Source: Psettodes erumei (taxonomy: Eukaryota > Chordata > Actinopteri > Pleuronectiformes > Psettodidae). From it: 64,000 bases of DNA. The position numbers and the translations under genes were made by a program. The notes beneath the pieces were generated by a model. The model did no database searches, was not told the origin of the DNA, and worked only from the letters and a program-made list of their open reading frames with translations. The stretch is from contig JAFBJZ010000635.1 of the NCBI GenBank assembly GCA_016785225.1, positions 930,001-994,000 on the forward strand. Direction: 5' to 3'. Shown here in pieces: positions 49,414 to 57,637 of this stretch (positions are counted from its first letter, which is position 1; the number at the start of each line of letters is the position of its first letter).

Positions 49414-52400
49414 GGCACGCACACTGGCCAATATGTGGCTTTTGTAATGTGGTGTCAGGCAGTCCACAGAGGAAACAACACTTGACTCACGTGCTTTAAC
49501 ATGAAAATACAGTTTCTTTATCTGTTGTTTACTAGGAACTCCCAAGTGTACCTTTTCTGGTGCCCAGAAAGCCTCACCAAAACCTGCCTGACTGAAATAA
49601 AGTGGATATTACACTGTATGTCAAATTTCCAGGACATCGCGTTGTTTGCAGTAAATCTCATCTGATATAATTCGGAGTAATTATCGACTTTCTAACCACA
49701 GCGCTGTGATAAACCAGCTATATACTGTTCTTGTGAATGTGTTATTGTCAAGCTGGGATAAACAAAGCCATAAGAGCTGCCTTCCTTATCTCTGCTTCCT
49801 CTTGGCTTTTAAAGGACTCCCTCGGCCCAGGCCGATTGGTGGAGGAATGACATTATCTGTGGTCTGATAGGCTGCGGTGCAAAACCACTAACTGAAGGGC
49901 TGTTGTTGTTGCAGCAGGTCCTACTCCTACCCGTCTCGCTGCATGCTGATGCTGATCTTTGCACGGCGGACCTCAACCTTCTACTTCTTCTTCAGCTGCT
50001 GCTCACCGAACAGAGCTGGGGCTCATGGGGGGGCTTTAGGCTGTTGTTGTTGCAGTAACACACAAGCACACCTGCTTTTCTCCCCTCAGCTACATGTCAC
50101 AGAAAACTCCATTTAGTATCCTTGCATGGTGTTTTTCTACTCATCATGACGACTGATTTCATTATTGATCAGCAGCGAAATCAAGCAGGCATCACCTTGA
50201 ATCGATTGCTGATATTAATCAGCACACAGAACACAAAGGAGTATGACAGTAAACTCAATCATGATCAATGGCAGCAGGGAACAAAAGAAGGAGAGAGAAG
50301 TGATGATGTTTTCTTAAGGGGGGGGGGTCCTCTCTGCTCACGTTTAGGCCCCCCCCCCTCTCTCCTCACGCTTAGCTCCGCCCCCACCTCCTGCCGCCAT
50401 TGGCCGCCGGGGAGCTGTTTTCGCCGCCCGATTGGCCGCTGAGCGCGTCAGTCACACGGGCCCCGTCTTATTTACCGAATGTATGAGAGAGGGAGGACGG
50501 TATTCTGCTGTGGGGCTGCAACAGCTGACTACTGAGCACTTTACCCAGTGCCTCAAGGAACAAAAAGAGGAGGAACCAGCCATCAGGGAGAAGAAGAAAG
50601 AAAGAAAAATATATCACTTTATATCCCGTAAAGGCGAGGGCACGAGATGAGGCACGCGGTCGGACCGGCAGAAAACGAGGAAAATAATTCTTTTGCGGTG
50701 ACAGGCTTGTTAAAGATATGTTCCCATTGTGAACGGCTCAGCAAAAAGGTAAGAGAAAGAAAGGACTTGGTGGAACTAATGACATTCTTTCACAAGAAAA
50801 ATAAAAAATGTACCGTCTTTAACGTTTCGGTCTGTTGTTCAGAAAACCGTGTCACATTATTGATGTTTTCAGGCGACGTCGTTTTTTTGTCCTCCCTTGT
50901 TGAACAAACAAGCTGCAGTGCAGTCTTTTGTCCAGGCTTGTTTACCAGTCAGAAGAGTTAGTGGTCATCCGGAGCAAGACATCCTTACTTTCTTTTTTAA
51001 AATTTCAGAAATCCGTTTAAGAGAAGTGTGAGTGTACACTGCACATTTAAAGGGGTGTTTTCGACCAGGTGTCATTTCTGAATAATGCGCATTTCGTGGT
51101 CATTCATTCATCAGCTTCCATTGTGCGCTGCGGGACAGTGTCCTCTGGTAGACATGTCTCGACAAGCAGCGGAAAGTTACAGGACATAAGAGAGACGATG
51201 CAACGGGTTTTGCTTTTGTGCTTTAATTTTCAATTAGGGCAAACTGTCACTTTGCGTGTTTCGGACGCGACATTAATTATGAAACATTTGAGTTTAACTC
51301 CGGCTTTTATGCATCAGTGTGTTGTGGCACTGCAAACAGTTTCATGTTGCTTCTGCAGCGGATTAAACCTGAGCTTCATAATTATTCCGTTTTATTGTAA
51401 ATTGTGTGCAATCCAGTATACATTTGTCTTTACTGGTGTCAAACAAAGCGACTCGGATTTCTCACTCTGGTGAGCCAGTAAAGTGACATTAGAAATGCCT
51501 CGGTCGACTTTCATAGGGGCTAGAAGCTTCTTCTCTGCTTTCCCGTGATATTCACAAAGCATTTTTTTTCTTCTTTTTTTCTCTTGCAGGACTTGGGAGT
51601 AAGGATCCCAAGACCTTTAGGCAACGGACCAAGCAGATTTATCCCTGAGAAAGAGGTACGGGGCAGCCTGTGATCCCGCTGGAAATGTTAAGCCATCAGA
51701 CTTGTTCCCAATATTAGGTTTAGTCTACCAAAGTTTAATATATTTAATTTGCTGTTTTGTCAGATTCTTCAAGTCAGTAAAGTGGACGCCAGAACACAGT
51801 CAATATTTGAGGATGCGTTCGCAGCCCTCGGTCGCCTGGACAACATTTCCCTGGTGATGGGCTTCCACCCGCAGTACCTGGAGAGTTTTCTCCGGACACA
51901 GCACTACCTGCTGCAGATGGATGGACCCCTATCTTTGCACTACCGACACTACATCGGCATCATGGTACAGCCCTATCCGTCCTCTGTTAAATCTCAGATT
52001 ATCTGTCGTCTCCGGTTTTATGTCAAGTGCTTAAATACCTCCCGAATAACTCTCTATTTTCCTCTGACCCCACAGGCAGCAGCTAGACACCAGTGTTCCT
52101 ACTTGGTCAACCTGCACGTGAACGACTTCCTCCAGGTCGGGGGAGATATGAAGTGGCTGAACGGCCTGGACGAAGCACCGCAGAAGCTGCAGCAGCTCGG
52201 GGAGCTCAACAAAATCCTGGCCCACCGACCTTGGCTTCTCACTAAGGAACACATCGAGGTGAGAGCAGCTACAGCTGTATAACTTGGATGCATTTGAGAC
52301 TTTTTAGCAGTAGGTGTTATAGTGCCAGTGAGAGGCAGGAAATCGAAGAGACAATAAATTGGATTTGAAGGGTGAAAACATATTTTTCCATAAAGGTCAG

Positions 52401-53853
52401 TGATATTGAAGTCATTGTTTGGCTCCAGTTTGCATCACTCACAAGTTTTTCCCTTTCATTTTTTTCCCAGCGCCTTCTGAAGGCTGAGGAACACAGCTGG
52501 TCCCTTGCAGAGCTAATCCACGCCGTGGTCCTCCTCACACACTACCACTCCCTCGCCTCCTTCACGTTTGGCTGCGGCATCACGCCTGAGATTCACTGCG
52601 AAGGCGGACACACATTTAGGCCCCCCTCCCTCAGCCAGTACTGCGTGTGTGACATTGCCAATGGCAACGGCCATGCTAATCACCACGACGATCTGCTTGG
52701 CAACCAGGTGTGTGTCTGTGCAGTGAGGTAGAGAGATATGTGTGTGTGAACATTAAATTCAGGCCACAGGTATTATCTGTGAACTGTGTGTGTTGAGATG
52801 CTGAGAAGTTGTGTGACTCTCCTCCCTTAACCACGGTGGATGCTCTTTGTCCCTGCAGGAGGTGTGTGGTGAGGTGGAGGTGCTGATGGAGCGCATGAAG
52901 CAGCTGCAGGAGTGCCGTGATGACGAGGAGGCCAGTCAGGAGGAGATGGCGACCCGCTTCGAAAGAGAGAAGACGGAGAGCATGCTGGTGGTCACGGCAG
53001 AGGACGAGGAGTGTGTCCCCTCGAGAGACATCTCACGACACTTCGAGGACCCCAGCTATGGCTACAAGGACTTCTCCAGGAGGGGGGAGCATGTGCCCAC
53101 CTTCAGAGTGCAGGTAAAGATTAAACTTTGCTCGGAATACAGAGAACTCTATGCTGAGAAGATCTGGTGTTGACCTCCTGGTTTCTATTGTCTTTAGGAT
53201 TACAGTTGGGAGGATCACGGCTTCTCTCTTGTCAACCGACTGTATCCTGATGTCGGTCAAATGCTGGACGAGAAGTTCCAGATGGCCTACAACCTGACAT
53301 ACAACACCATGGCAACACACAAGGATGTGGACACCAGCATGCTGCGCAGGGCCATCTGGAACTACATTCACTGCATGTTTGGCATCAGGTCAGTTGCCGG
53401 ATGCTCAGAAAGCCGAGGATGGTTTTTCTCTCGTTGTGATCTGATCTTTTATTCTGCAGTCAGCTCTGTTGCAGCTGTGTTTAACATTATGTTTTGCTGT
53501 GATCCTCAGGTATGATGACTATGATTACGGGGAGATTAACCAGCTCCTGGACCGTAGCTTTAAGATCTATATTAAGACCATGGTGTGTAGTCCTGAGAAG
53601 ACCACCAAACGAATGTATGAGAGTTTCTGGAGGCAGTTTCAGCACTCCGAGAAGGTGAGATGAAATCCTGAATCCTCTTTCCTGGTCTGTTGTTTGCAGC
53701 TCTGCACAAAATTGTTAACTATATCTCAGTGCTTAAAGAAAGTCTCTTTTTGTCCTTTCCTTGCAGGTCCATGTTAATCTGCTTCTTATGGAAGCGCGAA
53801 TGCAAGCAGAACTGTTATACGCTCTGAGAGCGATCACCCGCTACATGACATGA
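10950..53853 (+). CDS. sesn1: sesn1: sestrin-1, complete, long form 547 aa and short form 488 aa
   Basis: A stress-inducible cytosolic protein that binds GATOR2, senses leucine and restrains mTORC1, with an alkylhydroperoxidase-like antioxidant domain. Long form: 10950-11228, 51590-51655, 51764-51964, 52076-52258, 52471-52707, 52859-53113, 53198-53388, 53510-53654, 53767-53853. The short form replaces the first exon with 50647-50748. All junctions are GT-AG and in frame. In long-form numbering the redox triad of the N-terminal domain is C189, Y191 and H196 (HQCSYLVNLH). The leucine pocket known from SESN2 is complete: T441, Y442, T444, T453, R457, W511 and E518. The protein ends ALRAITRYMT, the sestrin C-terminus. 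Human SESN1 forms are 551 and 492 aa. The N-terminal alternatives (ENIRQEVMRK versus FAVTGLL) identify SESN1 rather than SESN2 or SESN3. Confidence 0.98.
11866..12248. mobile_element. piggyBac-like MITE, 383 bp
   Basis: The left end CCCTTGTATGGTGTTC and the right end GAACACCACACAAGGG are inverted repeats with one mismatch over 16 bp. Inner subterminal inverted motifs (CGGGTCTGTGGGACCCG and CGACCAGACCCACG) follow. The left end abuts TTAA (11862-11865), the piggyBac target site; the right flank is no longer TTAA. No transposase is encoded. I recall very similar sequences as dispersed copies in percomorph genomes. Confidence 0.75.
12249..15851. other. Intron segment without recognisable gene
   Basis: Mostly unique-looking sequence. 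A C-run/(CA)10 tract lies at 13286-13312. The stretch 15050-15190 is non-repetitive with homeodomain-type words (CTAATTA, TTAATTAA) and could be a conserved enhancer; only cross-species alignment can tell. Confidence 0.4.
15852..15884. repeat. (TG)n microsatellite
   Basis: About 16 perfect TG units. A second interrupted TG tract follows at 16204-16237. Confidence 0.95.
16204..16237. repeat. Interrupted (GT)n microsatellite
   Basis: GT repeats broken by one TTG step. Confidence 0.9.
17961..17985. repeat. (CT)12 microsatellite
   Basis: Perfect CT dinucleotide run in intron 1. Confidence 0.95.
18538..18566. repeat. (AC)n microsatellite
   Basis: About 14 AC units. Confidence 0.95.
19122..19176. 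repeat. Compound (GT)n-(GA)-rich-(TG)n microsatellite
   Basis: Two TG tracts separated by a purine-rich spacer. Confidence 0.9.
19177..23199. other. Intron segment without recognisable gene
   Basis: A short (TA)n patch lies near 19697-19713. A CTCC/CT/CA compound repeat lies at 19913-19971. Open frames here are repeat-driven or random, and I see no splice-bounded coding block. Confidence 0.4.
19913..19971. repeat. Compound (CTCC)n(CT)n(CA)n repeat
   Basis: Three adjoining pyrimidine or CA simple-sequence blocks. The polypyrimidine part can form triplex DNA, which is a general property and is not shown here. Confidence 0.9.
23265..23420. promoter_or_regulatory. Candidate intronic enhancer or cryptic promoter with full CRE
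   Basis: An inverted CCAAT (cattggcc, near 23274), a TTTTTAAG word, and a perfect palindromic CRE TGACGTCA at 23328-23335 lie within about 65 bp in a locally GC-richer patch. CREB and ATF factors bind this palindrome. No coding first exon is visible downstream, so a third sesn1 start is only a possibility. Confidence 0.35.
24980..25006. repeat. (TG)13 microsatellite
   Basis: Perfect TG run in intron 1. Confidence 0.95.
26664..26700. repeat. (TG)18 microsatellite
   Basis: Perfect TG run in intron 1. Confidence 0.95.
27211..27242. repeat. (TG)16 microsatellite
   Basis: Perfect TG run in intron 1. Confidence 0.95.
30087..30128. repeat. Short hairpin: 19-nt arms, 4-nt loop
   Basis: GCATGATTCAGCTTAGTGC and its near-perfect reverse complement (17 of 19 positions) flank the loop AAAG. 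The stem is shorter than a usual microRNA precursor. It may be the remains of a foldback element. Confidence 0.6.
31067..31090. repeat. (CA)12 microsatellite after a C-run
   Basis: C-run followed by perfect CA units. Confidence 0.9.
33778..33807. repeat. (GT)15 microsatellite
   Basis: Perfect GT run in intron 1. Confidence 0.95.
38506..38550. repeat. (GT)22 microsatellite
   Basis: The longest GT array in sesn1 intron 1, followed by GC-variant units up to about 38570. Confidence 0.95.
40361..40394. repeat. (CA)17 microsatellite
   Basis: Perfect CA run after a CT-rich stretch. Confidence 0.95.
42532..42572. repeat. (AC)20 microsatellite
   Basis: Perfect AC run in intron 1. Confidence 0.95.
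43490..43740. promoter_or_regulatory. Possible conserved non-coding element
   Basis: A non-repetitive stretch of balanced composition with repeated homeodomain-type ATTAA/TTAAT words and no coding potential. It is singled out only by its look; it would need alignment to other teleosts. Confidence 0.2.
43741..48247. other. Intron segment without recognisable gene
   Basis: No repeats of note apart from A- and T-runs (A18 at about 46812-46829). Frames on both strands look random. A GC-richer zone at 45050-45240 is open in several frames but has no splice-bounded homologous block. Confidence 0.4.
48248..48470. mobile_element. Dispersed non-autonomous repeat (hAT-like, uncertain)
   Basis: It begins AGAACAGCGGTTTCCAACCT and continues ggggcccgagactcccc with gaggttgcaagat. 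From memory this matches a common vertebrate/fish repeat whose consensus runs CAGTGGTTCCCAACCTGGGG followed by GGTCGCGAGAT-type words. No protein is encoded. Family assignment is tentative and the right boundary is soft. Confidence 0.45.
49098..49111. repeat. Mononucleotide run (G)14
   Basis: Second G14 of the window. Length may be affected by sequencing error. Confidence 0.9.
49372..49412. repeat. (TG)n(CG)n microsatellite
   Basis: About 16 TG units running into alternating GC, a potential Z-DNA former by composition. Confidence 0.9.
50330..50480 (+). promoter_or_regulatory. sesn1 short-form promoter (CpG-rich)
   Basis: A GC box CTCCGCCCCC at 50376-50385 and two inverted CCAAT boxes (ATTGG) at 50399-50403 and 50431-50435, 32 bp apart, about three helical turns as is usual for paired NF-Y sites. 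CpG density is much higher than in the surrounding intron. The region sits 170-320 bp before the short-form ATG. Confidence 0.7.
50483..50650 (+). CDS. Upstream ORF (55 codons) overlapping the sesn1 short-form start
   Basis: An ATG at 50483 opens a frame whose TGA (50648-50650) overlaps the sesn1 start codon in the tetranucleotide ATGA (50647-50650). It is rich in K and E near its end and has no recognised homologue. Whether it is in the mRNA depends on the unseen transcription start. If so, it should reduce initiation at sesn1 or couple it to termination (inference). Confidence 0.35.
   Translation: MREGGRYSAVGLQQLTTEHFTQCLKEQKEEEPAIREKKKERKIYHFISRKGEGTR
50647..50748 (+). CDS. sesn1: sesn1 coding exon 1, short form
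   Basis: Thirty-four codons, MRHAVGPAENEENN then FAVTGLLKICSHCERLSKK, matching the human short-form start (MRLAAAANEA, LAVSGLL). The donor is gtaaga. It exits in phase 0 and joins 51590. A CxxC-like pair (CSHC) replaces the human CKQC. Confidence 0.92.
50749..51589 (+). other. sesn1 intron after the short first exon, with stress-response motifs
   Basis: An 841-bp intron. It holds a FOXO-type TTGTTTAC at 50938-50945 and a 17/20 p53-type element at 51150-51169. The acceptor tract is strongly pyrimidine-rich (51561-51589). Confidence 0.6.
51150..51169 (+). promoter_or_regulatory. p53-type response element (17/20)
   Basis: The half-site AGACATGTCT fits RRRCWWGYYY at all ten positions. The directly adjacent CGACAAGCAG fits at seven, with an intact CWWG core and no spacer. 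Human SESN1 (PA26) is a p53 target with its element in an intron near the alternative first exons, so both position and sequence fit. Binding is not shown. Confidence 0.6.
51590..51655 (+). CDS. sesn1: sesn1 shared coding exon 2
   Basis: Twenty-two codons, DLGVRIPRPLGNGPSRF and IPEKE, the conserved sestrin entry motif. Phase 0 at both ends, the acceptor for both first exons. Confidence 0.97.
51764..51964 (+). CDS. sesn1: sesn1 coding exon 3
   Basis: Sixty-seven codons, including LVMGFHPQYLESFLRTQHYL and HYRHYIGIM, in the N-terminal alpha-helical redox domain. Phase 0 at both ends. Confidence 0.97.
52076..52258 (+). CDS. sesn1: sesn1 coding exon 4 (redox centre)
   Basis: Sixty-one codons beginning AAARHQCSYLVNLHVNDF. 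It carries Cys189, Tyr191 and His196, equivalent to SESN2 C125, Y127 and H132. Phase 0 at both ends. Confidence 0.97.
52471..52707 (+). CDS. sesn1: sesn1 coding exon 5
   Basis: Seventy-nine codons. HSWSLAELIHAVVLLTHYH and SFTFGCGITPEIHC are conserved, followed by a variable loop. The acceptor is ttttcccag and the donor gtgtgt. Confidence 0.96.
52859..53113 (+). CDS. sesn1: sesn1 coding exon 6
   Basis: Eighty-five codons spanning the acidic linker (MKQLQECRDDEEASQEEMA) and the start of the C-terminal domain (SRHFEDPSYGYKDFSRRG). Phase 0 at both ends. Confidence 0.96.
53198..53388 (+). CDS. sesn1: sesn1 coding exon 7 (leucine-pocket lid)
   Basis: Encodes AYNLTYNTMATHKDVDTSML followed by RRAIWNYIHCMFGI. 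Thr441, Tyr442, Thr444, Thr453 and Arg457 match SESN2 T374, Y375, T377, T386 and R390, so leucine sensing should be intact. It leaves two bases of a split Arg codon. Confidence 0.97.
53510..53654 (+). CDS. sesn1: sesn1 coding exon 8
   Basis: Encodes YDDYDYGEINQLLDRSF to SFWRQFQHSEK. The paired Asp (473-474) belongs to the GATOR2-contact region known in SESN2. Trp511 and Glu518 complete the leucine pocket. Confidence 0.97.
53767..53853 (+). CDS. sesn1: sesn1 terminal coding exon 9
   Basis: Twenty-eight codons plus TGA. VHVNLLLMEARMQAELLYAL then RAITRYMT is the near-invariant sestrin C-terminus. Confidence 0.97.
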   Translation, partial: VHVNLLLMEARMQAELLYALRAITRYMT

Positions 53854-55686
53854 AGTGCTTTTGGCGTTTTTATCGTTGTCTTTTTACTGTCATTGTTGTT
53901 GCTCATTATGGGACACTTCAAGAGAAAAAAAGAAAATCAAAGTGGGGGGGGGGGTCAACAAAAACATGGAAGAGATGTTTGGCAGAGTCCTGGGTTGTGA
54001 CGGTCTTGTTGGATGGATGTTGAGAAGAGAACAAATGGAAAAGCGAGGAGAAAAAAAAAGAGAACTGTTGAAGAAAAGTCATCTCAAACTACAAGTGGAT
54101 ACACAAACTCGGCTCGTGTTGCCTGCAGTGCCAAAAGTGACCAAGCGGGGTCAGCCTGGAGCAAACTCCTGCTCAGCTGGGGGAGTTTGAGCCGGGCCAG
54201 AGCACTGACACCGGAGGCATCCAGGACGATGTTTCAGTATTCCAACATATACCGCGTTGGTTGCCGATCTCTTCTTGTCTCCTGGTAGAGTGAAGAGTCC
54301 CATAGAAAATCCCCAGAAAGCTGTGCGGCTACAAAGAGTCTGCACTTTGAATCTGTTGTCACTGTTTTGCTTGTTTAGTTTCTTGAATATCTTTTTATTT
54401 CATTTTTGTATTAAGAGAAGTGGACATTGTCAACGTGGTTGCTGTTAGTGGAGATGGAAGCATTAGCGTTAACTGGGCGGTGTGTTTTTTTTTATTTTTA
54501 TGTGTGTGCCTGAACTATCCAGCACAGTGTGCATACGTGCTGATGCTGCTGCTCCCGTGTTGTATTCAGAGGGGTCATATTGATCCCCAAATCACCCCCT
54601 CAACCCCATTATATCCCCTTCACCTCCCTAAGCCCCTATCCACTAGAAATCCACTGCATTACCCCCACCCTTTCCTTTTGACCCCACCCCCCATCCCAAA
54701 TCTCAAATGTCAATGTAAGCTAATCCAAGGAGAGTGTGAAAAGCAAAGAGGTGTAGAAAGAAACTCAAAGAACACTGTCTGAGCCCTATTTGAGTTTGAC
54801 TGTACACGTGTGGATGACTTCTGTGTTCAGGATGAGTGAGGTATGGATGTCTGTGTGTGTGCGCTTCACACAAATGACAGAGAGAAAAAAAAGTACGTCT
54901 TTGAATTTCACGTGTCAAAAAAAAAAAAAAGCGAGGCACTTTGAAGGAAAGACTTCTTGCTTCTGCTGTAGCTCTGTTGTTGTGAAATAACTGTTTATCA
55001 TTTGTTGTTGATGATGATGATGTCTTTTATTTTTTCTGGTAATGGGAAAAAGAGAAAAAAAAAGCTAATCAAAAAGAGAGTTAGAAACCAGGTTTTCCAG
55101 GAGGGATTTGCTTCCGGTTGCCCTAACCACACCTTATCTGTCTTCCGCTCATCCCAGCTGCCTGGTCGTCCTAACACTTTCGAAGCTTTGGATTGTGAAT
55201 TTTACCAGTAAATGAATACCTCTTCTGTTTTCTCTATAAAACATTTAAGAAGTGCTCTTTGGGGAGCAGAGACTCTTTTTCCGGGGCTGCCACGTTCCCA
55301 TTGCTTGGGGACCCGGTTCGCCCCACACAGGGCCGAATGCGGTCGATAGCTGTCGAACGCAAAAGGTTGTAGCTGTGCTTATTTCCCTGCTGGGGAACTC
55401 TAACCAGTGCAAAAGCAGCTTTTTAAAAATTTCATTTTGATCAGAGGTGAGAGACCTCTGCCTTTTTTTTTTTTTTGTTTACTAAAACCAGTAAAGTACT
55501 GCATTCTCCTGAGGTTGGATTGAGAGAATCAGACAGATGAGTGAGTGATGATGAGGAGGAGGAGGATGATAAAGGAATGGTACATTTGGAAGTGGTTTGA
55601 GAGGAAGTGGAGGTTTTTTCAGACTTCTGACTGATGTCAGTTACTGACACTTTTTTATATGAAACTATATGAAAAAGATGGAAAAA

Positions 55687-55692
55687 AATAAA
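55687..55692 (+). terminator. Proximal sesn1 poly(A) signal
   Basis: AATAAA with a TTGTTGTGT-type GU-rich stretch about 15-20 bases downstream. Confidence 0.5.
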
Positions 55693-56626
55693 CCATGATA
55701 TTGAATTGTTGTGTATCATTTGTAGATTTTTCCAAAACAATTTGATTTCATTGCTTCATCAAAGAGATTGTATTGAGATGTGGAGGGGCCTACACAATTC
55801 AGGAATCAAACAGTCATAGCACAGTCAAGTTACCATCAGCTCACTTCCACTGCTGAGTTGCACAAGTACAGGAAATTCAATAACCCATTGTAATTAGGAA
55901 GCACTTTTTAGTGATATCTGAAAAAGATGATTCATGAAAAGACGTGGAGCGTTATTCTCACACCTTTTTATTTCAAAGTACAATTTGACTGCTGACATCA
56001 TTAGAAGAGAAAAGTTCAGTTTGTCCAGAGACTTTTCTGATAATTTCATTTTTGATGTATAAGCTGGAAAGGTCAAATTTTCTTTACTCCTGATCAACAT
56101 TTCGATCGAAGATGGGAGACGTTCGCCTCCATGTCAGCACTTCACTGGGGAAAAAATCTCCTTGACCTTAGGAGGCTGATAATCTGTCTAAACTTCATGG
56201 TGTTTCCCCATTGAGGCCACAGAGGCCTGTTTTGTCAAAACACAATCACCAGCATAAACTCACTGTTATCCCCACTGACCAAACTGCCTTCACATTTTTC
56301 AATGGCTTTCCCAGATGATATAACGACATAGGAAGCATTTTCTGTCTTTCATATCAACCTGAGAAATTCTGTGTAGAGAACGAAGTTTGTCATTAGCTCA
56401 GGCTAATGAGTTGTTACGGGATTATTTCTTTTGGAACATCGGCTTGTTTTGTGGTTGTTTTGAAGGTCACTCTTGCGTGAGATCTGCGGGAACTGACACT
56501 GGGGGTTTTGCATTAAGTGCTGTTTCTGACTTGTTTTGATGTAATAACGTTGTGATTTTGAAAATGCTGTACTTTAGGCTACTTGGTGTAACTTGTAAGC
56601 ACTGCCTGGCCCCATATCTGTGTAAT

Positions 56627-56632
56627 AATAAA
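56627..56632 (+). terminator. Distal sesn1 poly(A) signal
   Basis: AATAAA within TAATAATAAAGG, followed by T-rich sequence. It faces a minus-strand AATAAA only 39 bp away. Confidence 0.6.
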
Positions 56633-56670
56633 GGCTTTGAGAAGCAAATTGTTTCCCCTGCCTTCCTGCT

Positions 56671-56676
56671 TTTATT
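56671..56676 (-). terminator. armc2 poly(A) signal
   Basis: TTTATT on the plus strand. It is the only canonical minus-strand AATAAA I find between the armc2 stop (57504) and the sesn1 end, giving armc2 a 3' UTR of roughly 850 bases. Confidence 0.55.
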
Positions 56677-57503
56677 GTGAACAAGTTCCAATGCAACACA
56701 ATGCAGAGACAAAGGATTTGCTCATGAGGTAAATTCCATGATAGCCAACTGTTCTCAAGACTGCAGTCTCATAAAACCATCTAACACAATGAACTTACAA
56801 AACAGATCAAAGCAGTTATATACATGTGCAAAGAACTTGTATTAAATGAGCCCTGTACTTGTGAAGATACCCAGCTTTGGTAAGCTTTATGGGGAAAGTT
56901 GAAGTGCATAAAAAGCTTTAAAAAAACATATTTTTTTAAAGTGGAAGTGCAATTGACAAGACTTGAGAGAAAAAATCTAGACATTTTCACATCCACACAT
57001 TTTTTTAACCATTGCATGCAGATTTGGTCTGCATTACATATTTTGTACAAGTACCTCAAACAGCTATAAAAGCTTTTCAACCAAATATCTATTGCTTTAA
57101 ATAAAACCCTCAAAACTGGCTGGAAAGAGACATTTGCCTCAAAGCTCGTGAAAAACAGCATCAGTAGTCGTCTTGAATTATGAGTATTAAGCCATAATTT
57201 TACAAAATGACAAACCATTGGGAGCATACTTGTGCATGGTTTGGACTGTGGAGGAGTGAACTATGCTCCAGCAGCATGAGATGTTTTTTTTTCTATGAAA
57301 GGTCTGGAAGTAAATTCACAATTCAAGCTGACAAGCTCTACTTTTTCTATGATGATTAACGTTTACAGCCACCTTTTAAAAAACGTACAAGAGGTGAGAG
57401 TTTGATACCACTGAGATGAAGGAAAATATTTCTACTGTTTTGTTGAGGATAGGGATTTTGCTTCTATGGCAACATGACTCTTATAACTCCATGTCCTAGT
57501 GTG
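56677..57503 (-). other. armc2: armc2 3' UTR
   Basis: AT-rich sequence between the armc2 stop and its likely poly(A) signal, with no other gene. A minus-strand frame at 56781-57227 is 148 codons long but has no resemblance to any family and is treated as chance. Confidence 0.5.
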
Positions 57504-57637
57504 TCAGGCTGTTGGGTCCAGAGGCTGGAGCGTTTCCATCAGTTTTTGAGCTACAGACAGGAACTCCAGCTCCCAGCATGCTCTGTGAAAATCCCTCACA
57601 TCTTCATTTTCTATCCACTTCAGAGCCTCTTCTTCAT
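57504..57637 (-). CDS. armc2: armc2 terminal coding exon
   Basis: Forty-four codons, EEEALKWIENEDVRDFHRAC and WELEFLSVAQKLM, ending in TGA. Human has LDEELAL and HWETEFKPVAQQLL at the same place. The acceptor is attccctag. Confidence 0.9.

Larger units (their letters stand above)
48471..50300. other. Intron segment before the short-form promoter
   Basis: G-rich tracts at 48951-48994 and a G14 run at 49098-49111. A (TG)n(GC)n repeat lies at 49372-49412. A non-repetitive patch at about 49690-49870 with an inverted CCAAT could be a promoter-proximal enhancer (inference). Confidence 0.4.
11229..51589 (+). other. sesn1: sesn1 giant intron, about 40 kb
   Basis: Bounded by the long-form donor gtagga and the acceptor tttctcttgcag. 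It contains the short-form promoter and first exon near its 3' end. I find no other gene on either strand: the longest frames (24451-24957 plus, 19869-20384 plus, 22342-22788 minus) have random-looking composition and about the length expected by chance over this distance. Contents include CA/TG microsatellites, a piggyBac-like MITE, other repeats and non-repetitive patches that may be enhancers; these are listed separately. Confidence 0.85.
53854..56650 (+). other. sesn1: sesn1 3' UTR
   Basis: About 2.8 kb with no coding evidence. It contains G11 at 53944-53954 and A-rich runs. AATAAA at 55687-55692 could give a 1.85-kb UTR and AATAAA at 56627-56632 the full length. The second has a better downstream GT/T-rich context and lies nearest the opposing armc2 end. 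Confidence 0.6.

Noticed and set aside
56781..57227. 148-codon minus-strand frame
   Set aside because: It lies in the armc2 3' UTR, is AT-rich, shows no family motif and is not joined in frame to armc2.
57560..57585. CTCCCAGCATGC word resembling a ZNF143 site
   Set aside because: It lies inside the last armc2 coding exon and encodes the conserved CWELEFL-type segment, so protein constraint explains it.
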